Positions 57,242 through 64,000 of a stretch of DNA of 64,000 nucleotides are shown here, piece by piece. The stretch is from Atkinsonella hypoxylon (lineage: Eukaryota > Ascomycota > Sordariomycetes > Hypocreales > Clavicipitaceae): assembly GCA_000729835.1 (NCBI GenBank), contig JFHB01000127.1, positions 1 to 64,000 on the forward strand, given 5' to 3'. The number at the start of each line of letters is the position of its first letter. Within the stretch, counting starts at the first letter, position 1. The notes under the pieces are model-generated. The model had not been told where the DNA came from. It saw only the letters and a program-made list of their open reading frames with translations, and made no database searches. A program made the position numbers and the translations under genes.

Positions 57242-58549
57242 ACAGTGTTAGACCGCTGCCGCTTACAATTAATTGGATCTTAACTAAAGTTAGATTAATC
57301 CTATACCTAGAGTTAGTATATACAGGCTATATAGAGTAAAGACTTAATATACTTTAGGCTTATCCTTAATTTTATAGTCTTATGCTAGCTTTAGTGTGCA
57401 TTTCTAAGAGTAAATAAAAAGAATATTCTAATTGTCTTTATATATATCTAAGGTGTTTAATATATTAGCTACTTGCGTTTCTGTTAGTAGTTAGGCATTA
57501 TCTATATTATTATATGTATTAGAGGTGTCTAATATATCAGCTGCCTACGCTAATGTTAGTAGTTAAGCATTATCTATACCTTTATATATATTAGAGGTAT
57601 CTAATATATTAGCTACCTATATTGTTATTAGTGATTGCGCATTATCTATACCTTTATATATATTAGAGGTGTTTAACATATTAGCTACTTATAATGCTGT
57701 TAGTAGTTGCGTAAGGCAGATAGGTATTAGTGTAAGGCTTAGACTTTAACTGCAGGATATATCCTATATATATAGTATAGATATACTTAATATTAGAGTA
57801 GGTAAATTATAGGGGTTTCTTAGGTTCTATAGAAGGCTGCTATCTTACTCTCTCCTTACTGCTTACCTACAATTTACCTTATCTTTTCTAACAATAGCTT
57901 TAGATATACACTGCTTATAGAAAGTATTTTGCTAAGTTATACTTACTCTCTCTTTAGCAGCTAACTCTACTTTATAATATTTCTTATAAGTAGCTCATTT
58001 TAACCTAATGTAGGGTTAGTATATACTCTACTTAAGATGTTTATATATATACCTAAGGATTATAGACAGAAGAGAGATCCTAATTCTAGTAGATAAATAA
58101 TCTTCCTAATAGCTACTTTCTTCTATATTTATATTCTTTAAGATATATATTCTCTATTTAGGAGATACCTTAGATATAGCTAGCACTAATCTAGCTATTA
58201 CTTAAGGCTAGAGCTTTAACTAAAACTAAGTCTAACGGTTTAGATATATATTGCATAAGCTAGCTATATATACTTTATATTCCTCTTAAGATAATGCATC
58301 TAAAAGAGGCATAATAAATTTTTTGTTTAGTGTATCTTAATAAAACTTACGCTAGTTGCGCTCTATATATATGCAGCAGAAGATTAATAGATGTTTAAGA
58401 TGCTCTTACTATATATACACTAGATACTTCTTGTGTAGGTAATCACCTAAGCATATAAGTATTTTGTTAGTATTTTGTCGCCTCAAAACCAAACCCCTAA
58501 ATGACTATACAGCCCACACTAAAGCAGGTAACGATGTAGCGCACGTTAA
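57242..58549. other. AT-rich flank carrying a 72-bp tandem repeat
   Basis: Decayed repeat DNA outside the copia. It includes the repeat array described separately and, near 58478-58560, a short patch with nearly normal composition ('cgcctcaaaaccaaaccc'). No intact gene. Confidence 0.5.
57430..57713. repeat. 72-bp tandem repeat, about four units
   Basis: The word 'aggtgtYtaa' starts at 57451, 57523, 57595 and 57667, an exact 72-bp period, with a partial unit on each side. Because 72 is a multiple of three, a minus-strand frame repeats every 24 codons (VANILDTSNIYKGID) and is broken only by TAA/TAG. Confidence 0.85.
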
Positions 58550-58915
58550 GATCGAAGAGGATCGGTAGAGAGCGAGATATTTATTAGTGCGTGCTATTAA
58601 ACAATAGCAGGCAAGAAGATTAAATAGTTAAAAAAGGCAGAAACGAAATATTAATTGCAGCTTAGAAGATATATATACGTAAAAGAAGCTAAATATATTA
58701 AAGAGTTAAGAAAAGCGTTAGTATTAGTAAAGTAATATTTCTTAAGTATTAAGTGTTATAAATTAAAGTAGGCTAAAAGATATTAATTAATTAAAAAGAG
58801 TAAAAGCTAAAAAGAGCTAGCAGAAGCTGCTTACACGCTTGCTTACTTAAACTATTTAAATATCTAGGTAATGCACACTCTTATAGAGAAAATCTATATA
58901 TAGTATCCCTTATAA
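58550..58915 (+). pseudogene. Decayed plus-strand coding frame, unidentified
   Basis: One frame reads protein-like sequence (YVKEAKYIKELRKALVLVK, KELAEAAYTLAYLNYLN) whose interruptions are all TAA or TAG, consistent with former Gln or Trp codons. It is rich in Lys, Leu and Ala and predicted helical. I do not recognise the family; a transposon-encoded protein is likely from context. Confidence 0.4.
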
Positions 58916-61900
58916 AGCTAATATAAGAGCGTAAGGGGGTAACTCTACTGTAATATAATACCTCCTTAGTTATAAATAAGCTTATAAAGTAAGACTTATA
59001 AGTAACTTAACTCTCTAGCTAATTTCCTTAATCCTAAAGTCTTAATCCTTTTATCTTCTATAATAGCTTTAGTGTCTTTAGTATATATAGTAGCGTCCCT
59101 CTTACTAATAATAGCGTTCTTATAGCTAAGCGCTTTTCTTTATAATAAGTAACTCTTTCTTAGCAATTTACACTTTATTTAGTTACTTTAGATATAATTA
59201 AATAGTGTCTTTTATTTACTTTAATTATCTCTTGCTAAGCGCTAAAATAGAAGAGAGCTAGTAGTATAACACTAAGGTTTATATTAGTAATAGGATTATA
59301 GGCTATTATAGGTTGTTTAGCAATATATCTTTAAGCTAATACTTCTATTTAATTCTTTATAGTGTAGTATTCTTTAGCTTTAAGCGCTTATTTTACTGCT
59401 CTTATAATCTCTTTATCTCTTTACCTAGATTTCTACTTCTATACTAATAGCTCTATAAAACGTAAAGATAGTAGCTAATACTTAGAGTTCTATAATTGTT
59501 ATAGAAGCTAGTTCTTACTATAAGATTTTATTTAATCTTTTTACGTAAGATCTTATAGTATACTAGAAATTCTAGTAGAAACCTCTAAATTGTTTAGCAG
59601 TAGTAATAATAAAGAGCTTTATAAATTAGTTATAAGCTATAGTAGCACCTTAAACGTTATAATTAAAGACTTCTTTTGTGCAAAAGGGAGCAGCTTATAA
59701 TGCATAAGAGCTTAGCTAGGCTTACTTATCTACATTAGAAGATATAAACGCTATTTCTTTACTATTATTACTGCTTTAATAGTTCTATTATAGATAATAG
59801 AATTACTATTAAACTAAATAGTAGCAATAAACTAATTCTCCTAAAGTTATATAAGTATTTATCTATTAACCTCTATTAACTATTTAATTACTTAATTATA
59901 ATTACTTAAGGTAAATTTCTAGGCATTAAGCTCCTTTAGAATAGGAATTCTACTACTAATTATTTATAAGTAATATCTTAAGATAAAACGCTTTATAGTA
60001 TCTTCCTAAAGGTAGCTAAGGTTAAAGCCTATAGTTTTAGCTTTTTTAATAACTATATACCTATTTATAAAACTAAGCTTATTTACTGCTATTATATATA
60101 GAACTATTATAACCCTATTAGTACCTTTATAGTAGTTATAAGACTAATTAATAAAGTTATTAGTTATAACCTAGTTATAAAGGTATAGTTTAAATTTATT
60201 CCTTAATATTTAGGTAATTCTATAGTTACTATATTAAGTGTAAGGTATATTGTATAAGCTATTGCTAATAAGATTAATTAGAAGATACTTAACTAAATAA
60301 TAAAGCGTTTATATTAAGAAGAATAAATAGATATATCTATATTCTTAGTTGCTCTTCTGCTTATAATATAGTACTAAAATTGCCTAAAATAGGTATAAAT
60401 ACTAAAGAAGCTATAAAGTTTATACTTAACTATAAACTATAGCTTTAAACCTTTTAATTCTGCCTTTAGGTTCTATATTAAAGTAATAATAGTATCTCTT
60501 TAAGCAATTAAAGATAAAATAAGTCTAGTAGTTATTAAAGAAAAGAAAGCTAGTAATAAGTCTTTACTTACTTATTTTATTATATAAGGCAGAAGAGTTA
60601 TAGCTTATATTATAACAGTAGAAAATAAGTTAAAACCTATCTTTAATCCTATATACCTTTTAACCTATAAGTCTTATAATCTTACTTTAGTTTATCTCTT
60701 CTATATTAATTACAAAAGACTCCTTAAAGATAACTACTGTACACTTAATTCTATAAGTAATAATCTTTACTATAGCAGTAAGCTAGAATTAATCTAACTA
60801 TTTACAATAAGTCTTTTACTTAAAGGACTTTATTAGAAAGCTATAAATATTATTAAGATAATTAAACTAAACTACTAAACTCTAGCTAGGCTATATTAAC
60901 TCTATAAGCCTAAAGTTATCTAAATTATAATTCTAATAAAGTAGTAAGCTAAAAGGAGGCTACTTAAAACGTTACTAAAAGAGAGGCAGCTAGCGCTTAT
61001 AGAGCTTCTTAAGAGGTAAATCTACTTAATCTTACTCTTCTATATAAAAGAAATTACTAACTAGCTTATAGACTTATACTGTAATATAGTATATTAGTAG
61101 GTTCCTTAACGTTCTAAAGTAATATATTTATCCCTTATATATAACTCTAAAGCTAGTCTTAGAAATAGGTTCTTAGTATTTATTTTCTATTTTAGCAGTA
61201 AAGATTAAATAGCTTTTAAAAAATTAAAGGTAAAAAAGAGCTTAGGTAGATACTTATAATAAAAATATTATAAGAATAAAGGAATAAAGAGAGAGAGAGA
61301 GTAGAAATATAGGCTATATTATAGCTAGTATTATCTTAATAAATCCTTAGTTAATAGCTATTTATAATTATTATAATTTAGTAGAGGCTAACAGTAAATT
61401 TATACTAAAACTCTAATAGCTATAAACTTATTAAGTAATTTATAATATTCTCTTTAACTAATTATATTTATCTTCCTTCTTTCTTCTTATAACTACCTTT
61501 TAATATAGCCTCTTTCTTATTGCCTTTATTAGCACCTTTAATTATTTAATTATAGCTAAAAAGCTTCCTTAAAACTATAAGAATCTTATAAATATATAGA
61601 ATATTATTAGTAAAAGAATCCCTTTTACTACTCTCTTTTATTAGGTTACTCTCTCTTAGAATAGTTAAATAAATATCTTTCTTTTAATAACGCTTATTAA
61701 TACAGTAAGTCTTTTATAAAAAAGCTTTTAATTATACTTCTATTCTCTTATTATACTAATAAACCTTACCTCTTTAGTATAAATTTACCTTTAAGCTTTA
61801 AGTCTATAAAGGCAATAATATTAGTGCTAGTAGATACTTAATATACACTAAAGTTACTTTTTAATAGAGTTTTATGCCTAATATACCTCTAAGAGCTATT

Positions 61901-63049
61901 AAATTCTTTTACAATTAGAATCTTAAGGCTTAGTTTATTAATAGCACTATAAGAGAAAGCTCTCTTTTATATAAGGTTGCACTAAAATTAAACGTTAAGA
62001 ACTTTATCTTTATTTTAATTAAAATAGCTTATCCTTATAGATATTTCTATTATATACTTACTAATTATTAAGAGCACTATAAAGCCCTTTTAATTTTATT
62101 CTTTAGTAAAGAGAACAGTATATTTTGCTCTTATTACATTAATATATATCTTTAGATAGTTACTTTATTTAGAGAATATATCTACTTTCTATTTTATAGC
62201 TGTACCTCTCTTAAGGATGTCTATAGCAGCTTATATAGTAATTATATCTAAAGTAGCTCTACTACTGTAAGCTGTAAATAGTAATTTGCAAAAGGTTATA
62301 GTAACTATAGCTAGATTTACTATAATGCTTCTTTTATAACGTTCTAGAGTAAAGACTAAGTAGATTAACTATTTATTCTTCTAAGGCTTTAAAAGGTTTT
62401 TTATAAGGATCTTTCTCCCTTTATAGCAGTTAATATTCCTTACTCTTTCCTCTAAACATTAGAACTACTAGAATTTTACTAGAAGATTAAGTGTAAATTA
62501 CTTAAATTAAAAGATAAAAAAAAAATAAAAAAAGAGTAAAGGCTAAGTAGCTTTCTTAGTTAAAATAAAATAGAACTATACTTATTTTTAGCGGTTTTTA
62601 AAAACTTTTTATATATTCTATTTAATCTAGGTTTATAGTTTTAATTCTAATTAGCTTTAAATCTCTAAATAATCTTAATATACTATTATTAAATCTTAGT
62701 TAGTCTTAAATATATAAATAAACAAACTTAATCTTCTTTCTCTTTAAAGCTAAAGATATAAAGACTGCAGTATTAGCTTTTATAAAAGCTATAATAAGTT
62801 ATATATTCTAGTAAAGTTATAGGTAAATTACTAAAATTAAATAATATTATTAATCTCCTTATAGCTTCTGTGCTTTTCTTTAGGTATTACTAGTAAATAA
62901 ACTTCTATTATATACTTTAGATAACGTTATAGTAGAAGATCTACTTTAGCGTTATTATCCTTAAAATCCTCTTTTTAGTACAGCTATAATATATAGTCCT
63001 TAGAAACTATTTAATCTAATATATTATACTAGATATTAGTAAGCTGCAA
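58916..63049. other. AT-rich, unidentified decayed repeat DNA
   Basis: No frames or motifs recognisable by eye. It lies on the 3' side of the minus-strand gypsy fragment at 63050-64000, so part of it may belong to that element. Confidence 0.45.
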
Positions 63050-64000
63050 TTTATTAGCATTTTGCTTAAAGTTACTAGTGTCTTTACTATACTAGGCAGT
63101 ATATTATAGAGTATAGAGCTATTTATTAGCAGTAAAAGTCTACTATCCCTCTAGATTAAGCTTAAACTTCTTAATATAATCCCTAGAAATAGTCTTATTA
63201 AGCACTATACTATCTAGAGTCTCTAAACAGTAGGCGCTAGTAACTTTTGCTTAGCTATATACTTTAAAAGGACTATTTTAATGTATTACTAACTTCTTCT
63301 TTATTAATATATCTATAACCCTTTATATATTATATATAAAGACTAGATCTTCTAGAACTAATTAATCTTTTTTCTTTTATAATAATGCCTTTTAGTTTTA
63401 ATTTATTTAATTAGCTAAGTATTGCTTAAATATAAAGACTTTTATATAAGCCTTCTAGATATCTACTTCCTTTTATTCTAGTATTTTAACTCTTACTTTA
63501 AAGAGATTCTATATTATTATAACTTCTAACTAATTAATTAACCTTTAAGTAGAAAATTTAACTTCTAAAGGAAGAATAGGCTTTTAACTATAAATTAGGT
63601 AGAAAGTAGATTTACTATATAACGCTTATATAGCTATATAGTTTACTAATAGTGCCTTATTTAGTAATTTAAACTACTTTCTATTAGAACCTTTTATCTT
63701 TAAAAGGGTAAATATAAGCATTTAATAACTAGCTTTAATAAGTAAATTAGCTTTTAGGTTGTATATTAATATCTTAATCCCTTTAATCCTAATAGCTTTA
63801 ACTGCTTTTTTAAGATTTCTATATATTTCTAGCTCTCTATTAAAAACTAGAAATTAAAAGACTCTAAATTATATAATTAGTTTTATTAAGAACTTCTAAA
63901 TAGCTATAATATTAGTATGCTATATAGAGTGTACTTCTACCTATCTAGTAAGGTTATATCTTACTTCTAGAAGGTACTTAAAACTATAATTAAGTAGTAT
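63050..64000 (-). pseudogene. Second gypsy-type pol fragment, integrase C-terminus
   Basis: On the minus strand the frame reads LVLEDLVFIYN, then NSPFKVYS, AYCLETLDSIVLNKTISRDYIKKF near 63170-63250. This matches the C-terminal region of gypsy-type integrases, where a GDLV segment is followed by GPFKV and YRLETLDG..L. TAG/TAA stops interrupt it. The rest of the element lies beyond the window edge at 64000. Confidence 0.65.

Noticed and set aside
39486..57246. Target-site duplication for the copia element
   Set aside because: Flanking pentamers attat and acagt differ; even allowing transitions the middle base disagrees.

Overview
The window is nuclear DNA of a filamentous ascomycete, most likely a sordariomycete. 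Genes are GC-rich and compact, with introns of about 58-244 nt that use GTAAGT/GTATGT-type donors and CTAAC/CTGAC-like branch points. The gene families (FHL1-type forkhead, PTH11-like rhodopsin domain, MOT1, HOL1-type MFS) are typical of Pezizomycotina. The right-hand 26 kb is an AT-rich block of retrotransposons damaged by transitions, as expected from repeat-induced point mutation (RIP). No bacterial operons, CRISPR arrays, rRNA or convincing tRNA genes were found.

Region 1 (1-38,040) is ordinary gene-bearing euchromatin. In order it holds: an FHL1-like FHA/forkhead factor (-), a four-helix membrane protein (+), a MOT1-family molybdate transporter (-), a 65-residue single-helix membrane protein (+), an alpha/beta-hydrolase lipase (-), an alpha-arrestin with a PPxY motif (-), an eight-helix membrane protein of unknown function (+), an FtsJ-like methyltransferase (-), an RBR-type E3 ubiquitin ligase (+), a broken dihydroorotate dehydrogenase relic (+), a 962-residue fusion of a PTH11-like seven-helix domain with an MFS transporter (-), an APC-family amino-acid permease (-), an orphan 159-residue protein (+) and a six-exon MFS transporter (-). 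Most gene models were worked out here by joining reading frames across splice sites. The membrane arm is prominent: at least four transporters, plus an arrestin and an RBR ligase that could act in ubiquitin-dependent control of transporters. That link is inference from neighbourhood and family knowledge only.

Region 2 (about 38,040-64,000) is an AT-rich island. Its core is a Ty1/copia element on the minus strand (39,491-57,241, LTRs of about 690 bp). A Ty3/gypsy-type element (45,062-55,011, LTRs of 243 bp, perfect 5-bp target duplication CTTCT) sits inside the copia gag frame. Both are dead: the copia frame is still readable with scattered TAA/TAG stops, while the gypsy is far more degraded. 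To the right lie a 72-bp tandem repeat, a decayed plus-strand frame, and the 3' end of another gypsy-type pol frame that runs off the window.

The observations most worth following are the RIP gradient whose edges fall inside the gypsy LTRs, the copia primer-binding site that matches a tRNA anticodon loop, the receptor-transporter fusion, the dihydroorotate dehydrogenase relic, and the recurrent TAGG/CCTA palindromes between genes.
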